Assembly: GCA_036250195.1 (NCBI GenBank)
Contig: JAVHZZ010000002.1
Coordinates: forward strand, 362,493,624-362,557,623
Length of the DNA: 64,000 nt
Source of the DNA: Mixophyes australis
Lineage: Eukaryota > Chordata > Amphibia > Anura > Limnodynastidae
Direction: 5' to 3'
The position numbers and the translations under genes were made by a program. How positions within the stretch are numbered: the stretch's first letter is position 1; every line of letters begins with the position of its first letter. The notes beneath the pieces are model-generated. The model worked only from the letters and a program-made list of their open reading frames with translations, made no database searches and was not told the origin of the DNA. Of the stretch, positions 10,975-22,125 are shown in pieces.

Positions 10975-11440
10975 GAGATGGAATTGGAAGCAGATTTAAA
11001 ATACTGGTAGAACAGCTCCAGATAGGTATCTGGATGACAGTACAATGATATATGCATTTGCTACCAAGAGTAAATGAGATGGCATTGGACACAAATGAAA
11101 CAGTCTGGCAGAACAGCCCCTGATAGATATTGGATGACAATTTAATAAAATATACATTTTCCTACTAGTACAAGAAGGTAATATTGGATGCAAATTAAAC
11201 AGAGTAGCAGAGCAGCCCTACATAGGATGGCAGTTTAATAAAAGATTTATATACTACTAATAAAATGAGACGGCATTGGACGCAAGTAAGACAGAGTGGC
11301 AGAGCAGCCACTGATGTAATGACAGTTTAAGAAAATATACATTTACTACAAGAAAAACAAAATGGGATTGGATGCATATGATACAGATTGGCTGAGCAGT
11401 GGCAGATAGGATGTCAGTTTAATAAAAGGTTCAGGAGGGC
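10975..11440. repeat. Degenerate tandem repeat, unit about 90-100 bp, five copies
   Basis: Each unit contains versions of 'gatggcattggacacaaatg', 'cagagtggcagagcagcc' and 'atgacagtttaataaaa'. Similarity is loose, so the array is old. It lies directly beyond the C-terminal end of the hAT fragment at 11690-11865, where an element's 3' arm would be expected. Confidence 0.75.
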
Positions 11441-11689
11441 AAAACCCATAATTTCTTAATAATACAAGGTCATATCATTATCCTTGAACCCCAACACCCA
11501 TCACCCTTATGTTATAGATTAAACAGGACATGTGCATACTTTAATAAACCAGATACTTCAACTACAGGGAATCTTTCTCCATTTGTTAATCATTATTGTC
11601 CACACTGATGTCAAGCCATCACCCAATATAAGTTAATCTCCACTGGAATCAACCGTTGCAGATTCTCTCTCACATTGTCAGCAACAGTA

Positions 11690-11865
11690 ATGAACAAACA
11701 AGTTTAATTCATTCTGATAAATACCAGTTTTTCAACATTTTGGGGTAATAATCTCCTGTGACAATTTCTTACAATTTTGCCAGATGTAATAAATACTCTT
11801 TCAGAGAACACACTGGAGGGTGAGCAACGTAAGTAGACCATAGCCAGTCAATATAAGGAGCTTAA
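11690..11865 (-). pseudogene. hAT transposase C-terminal dimerisation domain, fragment
   Basis: Translation of the minus strand, with at least one frameshift, gives the run AHPPVCS-ERVF, a GKIV-like segment, then RRLLPQNVEK and FIRMN. This matches the C-terminus of the transposase at 352-3348 (YSERVFSAAG, RRRLLPHNVEK, FIKMN). The rest of the gene is absent or unrecognisable. It is a relic of a related hAT element on the opposite strand. Confidence 0.7.
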
Positions 11866-12189
11866 AAGAGACTTCTTTCCCTTTCAGTATTCAAAGGGGC
11901 TATCTCAATGTCAATATCTCTATTGTCATTAAAATAATTTTCCACTTGTTAGGGCTTGAGCTCTGGTACCAGCTGACTGTGGACTTTGTAGGACTTTATA
12001 GACTTCATACTCCAACAAGATGTTCAGATATATTCTGGACTTCTGCTTTTTCATTAATGCAGCAGTTAATCAACCCTGTTGCATTCATCAACAGCTAAGA
12101 AGCTACGCTTGTATCTGGGCTTTACAAACTCTGCCTCTCCCTACAATCAAGCCCAGATCATTGTTGAGCTTATGCTGTCACAAACCTGA

Positions 12190-12620
12190 GTTCCTGTCCT
12201 AGTAGCCTAATATCCTGACACCAATCTATCTTGAGATCCTGACACTCTGCTAACCTTGAACAATTTTGAGCCCCTGACACTGTGATAACCAAGTGCAATC
12301 CTAATTTCCTGACACTCAGCAACCAGTGTAAACGCCTGAATTTCTGATACTCTGCTAGCTATGTGCAATCGTGACTTCCTGACACTCTGTTACCATAGTG
12401 TTATTCCTTGGTACTCTGCTACTATGTGATATCCTGAGTTCCTGCCACTCTGCTAATTATATGCAATCATAAGTTCCTGACACTCTGCCATCCAAGTGTA
12501 ATGCTGAGTTTCTGATACTCTGATAACAATGCGCAAGCTTCAGATCCTGTTACCTTACTTAATGTGCAGTCCTGAGTTCCTCACATTTTATTAACTGTGT
12601 ACAATCATGAGTTCCTGTAT
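12190..12620. repeat. Degenerate minisatellite, unit about 46 bp
   Basis: Recurring 'tcctgacactctgctaac' and 'gtgcaatcctgagt' blocks at roughly 40-50 bp spacing over nine or so units, with many substitutions. No gene was seen. Confidence 0.8.
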
Positions 12621-12686
12621 TTGGTGTTTTTAGGTGACATCTTATAAAGTAAACTGCTGCTTATGATTAGAGTGCAGGTGAATCTG
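12614..12686 (+). repeat. Dispersed 73-bp repeat, copy 2
   Basis: Matches 9743-9815 as described there. It sits at the right edge of the degenerate 46-bp array. Confidence 0.7.
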
Positions 12687-12689
12687 TGA

Positions 12690-13129
12690 TTTGTGTACAA
12701 TCCTGAGTCTCCCCTTTCCTTGGATTGAGGTCAGAAATATTCCCTCTCTGTAGTAGAGACCAAGGGGTAAAAATGTATCAAACCTTATAAAAAAGGAAAA
12801 TTAGAGGTGTTGCCCATAGCAGTCAATCATATTCTAGCTATCATTTATCTAGCACATTTTAGACCATGATAGGTAGAATCTGACTGTTTGCTACGGACAA
12901 TACTTCTACTTTTCCTTTTTAGATGGCATGTTACATTTACCAACAAGTGTATCTTGGACCAAACTCTGACAGCAAGAATTTGGGTTTACAAGTTATTAAC
13001 GCCTTTCAAAAGTTGTAGCAGCACAGTGGGAGCTACAGGATAGTTTCCCAAAACCCAGGGAGAAAAAAAAGTGAGGAAAGGGGCTACTGGATCCTCCTCA
13101 CTAACTGTCTCTAATGAGGGGAGCTGTGC
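12690..13129. other. No recognisable feature
   Basis: Unique sequence with no supported gene or repeat. Confidence 0.5.
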
Positions 13130-13740
13130 AATTCAGGGGTTTGTGCAGATGGGGGTCTGTGCAAATTGGCTGGTAATATAGTTGTGTGTAGCAAATGAAT
13201 TCTGTGCAGTGAGGTCTATCTATGCAGTAGGGCACTGTGAAAAAGGTGGGGTGTGTATAATTGGAGAAGGGATTTGTAGAAATTGGCTGGTAATAAAGGA
13301 GCTATGTGCATTTGGGGACTGCAACCAAGCATGTGTGCAAAAAAAAAAGTATCCGCAATTGAGGGGTCTTTGCAAACTTACTGGAGATTGGTACAAAAAG
13401 GTGGGCGGTCTGCACAATGAAGGGATCTGTGTAAAGTGACTGTCTTTGGATAATGTCCAAACTTGGTATTGTTACAATGGGGGTGTACAGTGGCACAGTG
13501 GTTAGCATGGCTGTCTCATGACACTGGAGCCAACATTTAATTCCGACCATCTTTTGGCAATAGTATGCTCTCTCAAGGGATTTGTATGGGTGCTCCAGCA
13601 TTGGTAGGTTAACTGACTGATGACAAAACTTAGGATTTTACCTCCAATAATAATAATAATGGTGGGGTCGGTGGTCTGTGGATCTGTGCAAAGTGGCAAT
13701 GGTGTCTGTGCAATGGGCCATTTCATTAAGTAAGGTGGTG
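13130..13740. repeat. Degenerate G/T-rich minisatellite interrupted by a SINE
   Basis: Words such as 'ggtctgtgcaaattggctgg', 'tctgtgcaatg' and 'gtgcaaagtg' recur irregularly at 13130-13440 and again at 13670-13720. The interval 13484-13622 is a SINE, so the array predates that insertion. The small reading frames here follow from the repetition. Confidence 0.65.
13484..13622 (+). mobile_element. tRNA-derived SINE, 3'-truncated
   Basis: Starts with a tRNA-like head ('ggcacagtggttagcatggc' with a box-A-like core, then 'aacatttaattccgacc' resembling box B) and continues with 'gtgctccagcattggtaggt'. It lacks the 3' half seen in the copy at 32776. Diverged but clearly the same family. Confidence 0.7.
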
Positions 13741-13744
13741 ATAT

Positions 13745-14684
13745 AATCATGTGTAAAGCTGTTCTCCTTATAGAGCTTGGATGATATTATCAAAAAATAA
13801 TGTTTAAAAAAATATTATTAAAAAGAAGTATTCTAGATTTTGTATTGCAAGTAGCAATAACAGTAGGGTGCATTTTCTCTTTATTTCATGAACATTATGT
13901 TGAAAGTTACTCGGGGTGAAAATAATCAATTTCCACCGTTTTTGTACTTGAAAAGGAAGCATTTGTTCTAATGTAATTGGTTGGTAATGCAATGCAAATA
14001 TTCTGTCAGTTTTGTGATATTTTGCTATCGGGGGACTATTTTTGTTGCTGGATAATATTCTAATTAATATTGGCCAAACAAAATTGCAGTTAATATTAAT
14101 ATTAATGTTAAATATACACCAAAATTATTTTTTTGTGCAGAAAAAATGAATACGTTTTATTGAATATTTATTTTGAAATATAGAGAAGTTAAGCCTTTTT
14201 TTTATAAATAAAGTTTGTTTTTCCCTTAAAGTTATACTTCTGTATTATGCAATATTTATATTGCAAATATAATTACATGTTAGTGTTACATTTAAAGACC
14301 AGTTAGTAATTTTGGAAAGTATGCAACTTTAATGCATTGGAAAAACTTAGCTTTCTTGGCACGATTTAAGGATCTTCCCTAATACCATGTCTGCCAGTTA
14401 TCCTTTTCATGAAAGGCAGAATTCAGTATATTCCACTCATTTTTAATAGAAATGGAATTCCCCACTCTGAAATAATATTGGAGTACCTGAGGCTTATTTT
14501 GCACAGAGTTGTGCAACATGGAACATATTTATTATGCTGTAACCACCTATTTTTTTCTTTGAAACTGACCATATGTAGCCAAATTGAGAAATCTAAAAAA
14601 AACATTGTACTTTCCATTGTCAACGATACAGTTAGGTGAAATTGAAAGTACACAATCTTTGACATCTGTGTTTTTACATATCAG
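13745..14684. other. AT-rich DNA, no recognisable feature
   Basis: Very AT-rich. Small open frames on both strands overlap each other and show no family motif. Confidence 0.5.
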
Positions 14685-14692
14685 GATATAAT
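14685..14692. repeat. Target-site duplication of hAT#2, left copy (GATATAAT)
   Basis: The 8 bases directly before CAGTGTCGGACTGG are GATATAAT. The same 8 bases follow the other end of the element at 22126-22133. Eight-base target duplications are the hAT hallmark. Confidence 0.93.
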
Positions 14693-15014
14693 CAGTGTCG
14701 GACTGGGGCATGAAGGGCCCACCAGGGGAATGCAGTGATAGGGGCCCACTACGTTGGAGTGTGGCCAACTGTAAGAGTGGGTGTGGCCAGTCAAGGGGGT
14801 GTGGTCAGCCCAAGGAGGACAACTTATAGCACTATAGTGTGGACCTTAAAGAACAAAGTGGACATTGCAAATTAGACGAGTTTCACATATATCATGTACA
14901 CAAAACTATCGACAAATTATGTATCAATCAATAAATAACCTTTATTTATAGTAATAAAAACATGTATGAATACAAAAATATAAATTAGAACTAGAAAATT
15001 AGAAAATTAAAACA

Positions 15015-15431
15015 AACAACTATTTAGTGTAACACTGAGAACATCTGACACAACAATGCAAAAAAATATAAATAACATTCCTTAATATTCCAACACCACA
15101 CAGTAGTGATTTTCAAATCACTTAACGTAAACATGTTTATAATCTGTTTATCACAGACAGTGCAATATACCCGCATATATAACCTCCTTCATTTTTTGGA
15201 GTGGTATTGTTAAAGGTTAAGACTTAAAATGTTAACATAACAACTATTTAGTGTAACACTGAGAACATCTGACACAACAATGCAAAAAAATATAAATAAC
15301 ATTTCTTAATATTCCAACACCACACAGTAGTGATATTCAAATCACTTAACGTAAACATGTTTATAATCAGTTTATCACAGACAGTGCAAAATACACGTAT
15401 ATATAACCTCCTTCATTTTTTGGATTGGTAT
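15015..15431. repeat. Tandem duplication (period 224) in the 3' region of hAT#2
   Basis: Bases about 15015-15207 recur at 15239-15431 with few differences (shared 'caactatttagtgtaacact' and 'gtaaacatgtttataatc'). A short unrelated spacer separates them. It lies just after the transposase stop, so it is part of the element's 3' untranslated arm. Confidence 0.9.
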
Positions 15432-15465
15432 TGAAGAAGCATTATCGTTAACAGCAATTAAGCTG

Positions 15466-18276
15466 TTACAGAAGCAATCTTTGTAGAAGAGAAGATGAAT
15501 GTGCAAATGTATCAATTATATCATCAAATATGAAATTTCCAACAATATCCCTTTCTATATTAAGAAGCAGAAAGGATTCTAACAATTCTTGGCCAATCAT
15601 TGATCTTAATCTATTTTTTACAATTTTAAGCTTTGAAAAAACTCTTTCGCAAGATACCTGAGTACAAGCTAATGTAAGAAGAGTTTTGTACACAGCAAAT
15701 AGATTGGTATATGCAGCAGAGTGTAAATTGTGATCATATAGGAGCCGGTAACAACAGGTCAGGCAGTTTTCACAGGCTTTCATTTTTATATGACTGGACA
15801 TTGTTTCTTCAACGTTTGTTTCTTCTACACTAACACTTGTGCTGGGAAGAGAATATGGCTTTTTAAGCACAGAATAATTCTGCACAAAATTTAGAAGCTC
15901 TGCTTTAAGCTTGACAATGTCTACCTCAGCCAAATCTGCAACAGTTCTCAGAGCCTCTGTTGGTATCTCACACTGATCATTCATCATTCGGTTAAACATC
16001 CTTGGGTCAAAGTAGGTTAAATTCTGAATGAGGCTTTTATTTTTTGAAAACCTTCTATCAATACTCTCTACTGCTTGATCAAGTACAACATAGTATGTCT
16101 GTACTTTGAAAGCTACTAGAGAGTCTTCAATTGGCTCATCCTGAGCTAACTCACCAGGCATCTTTTTTTTCCTTGCTGTGCTTTTTTCTGGTAGACTTTT
16201 TTGTACTTCAGCAGTTACAGAATGCTCTTCAAGCGAACTCTCAACTTTGTCAATAAATGAATTCACTAATTCAATTACTTTCGAAAATGAAGGTCTAAGC
16301 TTCTGAAGCAGACCCTTGGCAATATCATCCATTCGCCATGCCTGTAATATGTCCAAGCCAGCAGTCTGCAGATAATCAGAAACTGGAGTTGCAATTTCAA
16401 AGATCTGCATGAACATAAATGATACAAGTAGTGTTTCGTATCTTGTCCAGGCATGGAGTAAGTACTTTGCCTCACTAAAGATTTTACTGTCAAACTGTGG
16501 TGACACTGAAATATACTCCAGGCAATAAAGCAAGGTGCTGTACAATTCATTGGATTGTTCAGAAACTGATCCAAAAATTGTACTTAATGCCCTTGTTTTG
16601 CTCCACCAGCGCGTATCACTAATTTTCTTTAGTCGTGACAGTTTTTCCTGCCCTTGAAGCTGGTTGGAGACATGTTCTGCCCACACAGATGATCTCTTGT
16701 AAGACTCTGAAAAAAAACATGCTGTTTTCTCTAAAAGCCCAAATAATGACTTTACTGGAGTAACACACTGTGTGATATCTACAATGACCAAATTGAGAAT
16801 ATGAACATAACACCAAGTGTACACTGAATTACAGGACTCTTTTCTTATGTAGGCCTGTACTCCACTGTAGTGCCCACTCATGTTTGCAGCACCATCAAAA
16901 GAGCAACCAATAATGTTACTTATGCTCAGAGAGAACATTTCCAGTCGCTCCTTCAGAACGGAAAACAGAGCTTCCCCAGTAGTGCTTCTGACATCAACAA
17001 GACTGAAGAGTCTTTCAAAAACCATGCTGTCTTTGGTATACCTTAAAATGATGCTACATTGTTCTACAACAGCAATATCCTGTGTACTGTCCATTTCTAC
17101 ACTAAATTTCACAGCATCTTTCACCTCCTGGCTTATTTTCTGTTTTACCATATTTCCCATTATTATTATCAGCTTGTTAACAGTTGTTTTGCTTAAAAAT
17201 GTCACCATTCCACCCCTTCCTTTACTCTTCTGATGGCGTCTTTTCCTGGCCTCACTTTTTTCTACAGCTTGCTCTATGTGTTTTTGCAGTACACCATCAA
17301 ATTTACTCAGAAGCAGAACTAACCCCAGAAAGTTACCGTGGTTGAGGTCACTATTGAGTAAAGTATGAGCAGCCTCATCCTGCCCTCTGTAAGCAAGCGC
17401 TTGCTTTGCAATGTAGAGTATAATAGCAATAAGGCGACTAATTACCATGCGATTGTGCTGCACTTCTTCTCTATGTTTGTTTACTAAATTTACATTGATT
17501 AAAGTTTCTATATCACTTTTCCTTTCTGCATGCAAATATGCACTGACAGCTACTTGATGTTGGCTAGATTCTTCATGTTCCCTTACTCTGTCATACACAT
17601 ATTTAGTAACTTGCCATCCAAAAATAAAATTACTTTTACGATTGCTGCAAAATGCCATACAAGTTGAACAAAATATTTTTTGACTTTCAACACAGTACGA
17701 AAGCCATTTCCTCTGAATGGCACTTCCACCGGGTACCGGTCGAAAGTATACTTTATGAGCTTGAAAAGGCAAAGCATGAGTAGCATCTGAAGGTGGCTGC
17801 ACAGGGTGAGCTTTCATAAAATGTAATTTTGCTGAAATACTGCATAATGCTTCTGGTGCAATAAAAACATTACATTTTTCCGATACAGATGGAATAGGTG
17901 AAAACAAGATCTCACTTTCTGCAGAACTGTCCGTATCTTGACCACGGGTCTCGGTGATGCCGATTCCACAAATGTTTTCTCCTGAGCCTTCCGGTTCACT
18001 TAATACAACGGACGGACCTTCGTCTGCACTAGACACTGATGCTGCAGCATCCTTCTGTACTGTGCTTTCAGAAACATGTTGAAGGCTTAAGTCCTTTGGT
18101 TCTACAGTAACATCCTTAGACTTCCATAGCTTTTGTTGGCCTGGTGCATTTCCTGCGTCTCTCAGGTTCTTTTGTGACGCCTGCAATCTCTTTACTGAGC
18201 CACTACTATATTTCTTCTTTTTAGGCACTTCCGCTTGCCTTTTGTCTTCTGAAACTGCACTTCTTTTGGAAGACAT
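15466..18276 (-). CDS. hAT-family transposase with TTF-type zinc finger (ZMYM1-like, DUF4371-like core)
   Basis: An uninterrupted frame; 936 aa from the Met chosen here. The frame is open for 46 more codons up to 18414, but that part contains a good splice acceptor ('tttgtgttattgctag', ending at 18287), followed 10 nt later by caaaATGT, so Met at 18276 is preferred. Numbering from the chosen Met: lysine-rich nuclear-targeting-like N-terminus; TTF/BED-like finger 191-240 (W191, C195, C203xxC206, H234, H240); acidic residues D396 in EMDST and D461 in SFDGAAN; C489xxH492 in WCYVH; RWW about 556; C-terminal hAT domain with E877 in SCERVFSKLK and NRLRSMIGQELLE. The catalytic D-D-E set is present. 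This class also gave rise to host ZMYM-like genes, but the flanking termini and target duplications show this copy is a transposon gene. Confidence 0.87.
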   Translation of the reverse strand: MSSKRSAVSEDKRQAEVPKKKKYSSGSVKRLQASQKNLRDAGNAPGQQKLWKSKDVTVEPKDLSLQHVSESTVQKDAAASVSSADEGPSVVLSEPEGSGENICGIGITETRGQDTDSSAESEILFSPIPSVSEKCNVFIAPEALCSISAKLHFMKAHPVQPPSDATHALPFQAHKVYFRPVPGGSAIQRKWLSYCVESQKIFCSTCMAFCSNRKSNFIFGWQVTKYVYDRVREHEESSQHQVAVSAYLHAERKSDIETLINVNLVNKHREEVQHNRMVISRLIAIILYIAKQALAYRGQDEAAHTLLNSDLNHGNFLGLVLLLSKFDGVLQKHIEQAVEKSEARKRRHQKSKGRGGMVTFLSKTTVNKLIIIMGNMVKQKISQEVKDAVKFSVEMDSTQDIAVVEQCSIILRYTKDSMVFERLFSLVDVRSTTGEALFSVLKERLEMFSLSISNIIGCSFDGAANMSGHYSGVQAYIRKESCNSVYTWCYVHILNLVIVDITQCVTPVKSLFGLLEKTACFFSESYKRSSVWAEHVSNQLQGQEKLSRLKKISDTRWWSKTRALSTIFGSVSEQSNELYSTLLYCLEYISVSPQFDSKIFSEAKYLLHAWTRYETLLVSFMFMQIFEIATPVSDYLQTAGLDILQAWRMDDIAKGLLQKLRPSFSKVIELVNSFIDKVESSLEEHSVTAEVQKSLPEKSTARKKKMPGELAQDEPIEDSLVAFKVQTYYVVLDQAVESIDRRFSKNKSLIQNLTYFDPRMFNRMMNDQCEIPTEALRTVADLAEVDIVKLKAELLNFVQNYSVLKKPYSLPSTSVSVEETNVEETMSSHIKMKACENCLTCCYRLLYDHNLHSAAYTNLFAVYKTLLTLACTQVSCERVFSKLKIVKNRLRSMIGQELLESFLLLNIERDIVGNFIFDDIIDTFAHSSSLLQRLLL

Positions 18277-19017
18277 TTTGTAGTGCCTAGCAATAACACA
18301 AACAATATTTTTGACATCAGTGATGCCCACTGAAGATTGCTTGATGCCCTGACTGCAGATAGTACCAACTCTGTTTCCCTCAATCATGCATAACAATTTC
18401 TTGGATCTCATCATTTATCATGCTGTCCTACAATCTCTTCATTATAAACAACCTCATATATAATGATGCCAACATGGTAACATAGCACAATTACCAAGAT
18501 CTCAATATAATCATGCCATCCTACTTAATTATAATCATGCAAGCCTACATCAAATATACATGCCATCCTACTTCGTTATAATCATGCCATGCCCTCCAAC
18601 ATGCCATTCCCTCAAAATATACTAATTATATGCAATCATCACATAATTAGGAACATTATATAATCTGATAATCATGATATTCCATAAACAAAGCCGTTTT
18701 CATCATGTCATGCAAACATAGTATACATTTTCACAGTGGCTGACTAAAATCAAATATTTAGAAACATTCAAAAGATTATCATAGAAAAATGTTTTCCTAC
18801 CTGTCTTTAGTTTCTATTGATCCTAGATTCTCAATCTGGGTGCAGCTCAATTCAAGGTTGTTCAGGTTTTTCTGATTATCTTCCAGTTTTCAAATGGGGC
18901 CCAGTGTGTTTTCTGTATTGTAATATACAAGATCATTTTATCACAAATGCTTTTGCCTCAGGGCTCTCCCCATTTCCCACTTTCATCCCTCAAGGCTCTC
19001 ACTATTTCCCCCTTTCA

Positions 19018-19032
19018 TCATATATATATATG

Positions 19033-19080
<48 letters not shown>
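19018..19080. repeat. (TA)n microsatellite
   Basis: About 60 bases of alternating TA with a short TGTA interruption, inside the hAT#2 intron. Confidence 0.97.
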
Positions 19081-19084
<4 letters not shown>

Positions 19085-19734
19085 AGCACTAAAACAAACT
19101 CATGCAGTGTATGGGGGGGTGACCAATAGACAGTCACCAGCGGAGAACTTGCAGCTTCCTATGGTCTAATTAGTCACACCAAACCTCCATCGGACAGATC
19201 TATTCAGATGAGTTAACATTTTGCTAAGGGGAACAGTAAACTTTACCATTAAACTTCAAGTGCTCCTTTACATTAAAGGGATGGGTGACTATACTGCATT
19301 ATAACCTCGCTTTGTCTCTGCAACAAACTTTATAACCCTTAAGGGTCATATAACACATCACAAATTGTATATCACCGAACTAAAAGTAATAATAATGTCC
19401 CAGTGTTTTCATATTATAAACTGAATAATGCAGAAATTGACAAATCTTATCCACTACGGGTCGTCACTTAGTACATGTCATTTGGACAGGTAAGCCTTAA
19501 AATATATATGTAAGTGGTGAGCCAGAATACAACAAATTCAACAATCTGTAACATACACAAAAGGAATGCAGCGCTAATAACCTAACTATCACACATCTAT
19601 AGTAAATGAAAATGAATCCGGGTCACGAATCATCAGATGTACAAATTTATTTCAATACAATATAACCATATAAAACAACTTTGCCTAAATGTGGAGTACT
19701 CCTCATAAAAATAAATCACTGTGCACTGTGATAT

Positions 19735-19735
19735 A

Positions 19736-19791
<56 letters not shown>
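19735..19791. repeat. (TA)n microsatellite
   Basis: About 55 bases of uninterrupted TA, inside the hAT#2 intron. Confidence 0.97.
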
Positions 19792-19796
<5 letters not shown>

Positions 19797-20861
19797 TACC
19801 GTTGCTCATGAGATGCTTGATCCAAACAGCTTACTACTGAATAAATGTGACAGCTGTCCCTTGTAGCCAATGCTGTATTAAAAAATCAAAAAATCAATCA
19901 AGAGCTTATAGAGTATTTACAAACAAATGTTATTGTTGATAATAGCCACCACTGTCTATAGATAATAGTAATCAATCACATCTACATGATGTTGTCTTCG
20001 TAACTGTATAAAACACCAAATGAGTTCTGTCCAAACACAGGTGATATGGAGCCGTTGCTCAAATTGCTCAATTAGCTTGAATGTAGGAGATGTTACTACG
20101 GTATTTCCATCTATACCCCGTATTATATATAAAACAATTGTGAATAATCAATCACGTATAAGCTCACTGTCTCTGGCCGTGCAAGATAATATAGTGTCTC
20201 AAAACACTCCATATACCGCCATCAGATGAGGCTCCGATGGAAGATCTTACGCTGACTGTCCCGTGTAGATAATATATCCTTTTGATCACAGGCGTACCCC
20301 ACTTGTGGGTGGTATCTGTAGTGCTTCGGGCTTGACGATATGCGAGCACACCGTAGCGAGCAGTGAACTGAATGAATGGAGCCCACGTGTCCGCAATACA
20401 CAGCTGTGTGTGGAGTAGATATTATATACCTAATCAGTACCCAACATACATAGAATGTAATATAACATAATATATCTTCAAATAATATATATCTTTTATT
20501 ATTATTATTTCCCTTCAGTATAGGAGGTAATAAATGAAATTTTTTATATAGAATGCCATTAGAACAAAATTTATTCTTTGATGTAATATATTTTTAGTAT
20601 GTTTCCCTCCTATTAGCACAACATAAATAATGAATGTATGGATAACAAAAACATATAAAATAAAATAAAGTAAAAATAAAAATAAAAATCAGCAATCTGT
20701 GGTGCAATAAATTATTCAATACATATTACTCCAGTCCAGTTAGACATCAATAAAAGTTTACATAATGTAATTATAGACAGTGTGCAGGGCACATATTTTT
20801 TCAACACAAATCATAATGCCCAGTTGAAAAAGAATATATCCAATTAGTACTAATTAGTACT

Positions 20862-21083
20862 GTTTGCGTGGGTTTACTCTGGGTGCTCAGGTTTCCTCTC
20901 ACACTCCAAAAACATAATAGTAGGTTTATTGGCTGCTATAAAAAAAAAATTGAACCTAGTCTCTCTCTCTCTGTGTGTATGTATGTTAGGGAATTTAGAC
21001 TGTAGGGACTGATGTGAGTGAGTTCTCTGTACAGCGCTGCGGAATCAGTGGCGCTATATAAATAAATGGTGATGATGATGATG
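20862..21083 (+). mobile_element. tRNA-derived SINE, 5'-truncated, nested in hAT#2
   Basis: Contains 'tttgcgtgggtttactctgg', 'cactccaaaaacataatagt', 'agggaatttagactgtaggg' and the 3' end 'gcgctatataaataaatgg' followed by GAT repeats. It lacks the tRNA-like head. It lies within the element's intron, so it inserted into hAT#2 or an ancestor of it. Confidence 0.85.
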
Positions 21084-21838
21084 TTAGATCATACACTGCT
21101 GGTGGCCGTTTTATACATCAAATGGGGTTGTACACTTCTCCCATCCTCATGGAGCACAGTTTAGCCTCTGTTTTCTATCTCCTATAACTAGTCAGGATTC
21201 CTTGTATGCGCTTTGCTACTGGCTGGTTATGTTTCAACCAGTATGAACAGGAAATTAGAGGCCACATAAAGGAGTTAACTCAATTAATTGATATAATTCA
21301 AAGATACAATAGTTGTTGCGTTGATAATTCGTACGCTGTTTTGTACTAGTGTACACAAGTATATGATTTTCCTGTATGGTATAAACTAAACATGTGTGTG
21401 AATCCATTTTTTAAATACAAGCAAAGGTATGGAATGTGGGGATTTCTTAGCCACAAATTCACTAGAAAGGAGAAGAAAAAATATTACATTATTGCTGCTG
21501 CTCTGTGACTTTCTGGACAACCAATCAAATTCTGCATACTAATAGCAGGAATATATGTTTTATATACGAGTCCTTTTTAATTAAAATTCACAAAAGTTTT
21601 ATTTGTGGGTGATTTACCTCTTCCCAGCGCCATTTCTGTTTTAGACATAATTTTTGGGTGAATATAAACAGATATATCTACACTCATGGGGATATAACAT
21701 TTCAAACCCCATATGACGACAAGTTCTCATAAAAACCTCCCATATTAAACATAACATGTCCAGCCTATATATCCAGAAAGCTTTTCTTATGAGTGAAATT
21801 GTCTTTAAATTCTAATGGGCTGGCAACATAAAACTTAC

Positions 21839-22125
21839 ATAATGGCGATGCTCCTCTGTGCGGCCGCGGGTACTGACAGCTCCTCCTCCCTTGCTGAAGT
21901 TCACAACACACTACCGCGCAGGCGCAGAGAGCCGTGTCTGGGCAGAGATCCCAGACACGGCTCTCTGCGCCTGCGCGGTAGTGTGTTTCTTACACTGCCG
22001 CCGCAGACGACCGTCTACGAGGTGCTCCCTGCAAGCTCCGCCCCAATGTCGGAGGGGGCGGGGCTTAATCGCACCTGGGCCTACCGGTCTATAGCCCGGC
22101 TGGCCGGCAGGCCAGTCCGAGGCTG
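21839..22125 (-). promoter_or_regulatory. CpG-rich promoter and first exon region of hAT#2
   Basis: In sharp contrast to the AT-rich surroundings, this end is rich in CpG. It holds GC boxes ('gggggcggggc' near 22054), a NotI-type 'gcggccgc' near 21861, and a palindrome built around 'gcgcaggcgc' and 'gcgcctgcgc', which resemble the GC-palindromic site of NRF1 (family knowledge). It sits at the 5' end of the minus-strand transposase gene and is followed by a consensus splice donor at 21838, consistent with a promoter plus untranslated exon. Confidence 0.6.
21905..21987. repeat. Perfect 38-bp inverted repeat with 7-nt loop
   Basis: Arms at 21905-21942 and 21950-21987 are exact reverse complements; the loop is CAGAGAT. 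The arms include 'ctaccgcgcaggcgcagaga'. It lies in the CpG-rich terminal region of hAT#2. In RNA it would be a very stable hairpin; in DNA it offers duplicated NRF1-like sites. Confidence 0.97.

Larger units (their letters stand above)
18287..21838 (-). other. Probable 5'UTR intron of the hAT#2 transposase gene
   Basis: On the minus strand a consensus donor GTAAGTTT lies at 21838-21831, straight after the GC-rich promoter exon, and an acceptor 'gttattgctag' ends at 18287, just before the first good ATG. The 3.55 kb between have no coding frame and hold a SINE, two (TA)n tracts and AT-rich DNA. The splice sites are read from consensus only. Confidence 0.55.
14693..22125 (-). mobile_element. 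Complete hAT DNA transposon (hAT#2), 7433 bp
   Basis: The left terminus is CAGTGTCGGACTGGGGC; the right terminus read inward on the minus strand is CAGCCTCGGACTGGCC, an imperfect terminal inverted repeat. GATATAAT flanks both sides. The gene runs right to left: GC-rich promoter at 21839-22125, probable 5'UTR intron 18287-21838, transposase exon ending at 15466, then a 3' region with a duplicated ~190-bp block. A truncated SINE (20862-21083) and two TA microsatellites lie in the intron. The length is long for hAT, owing to the intron. Confidence 0.93.
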
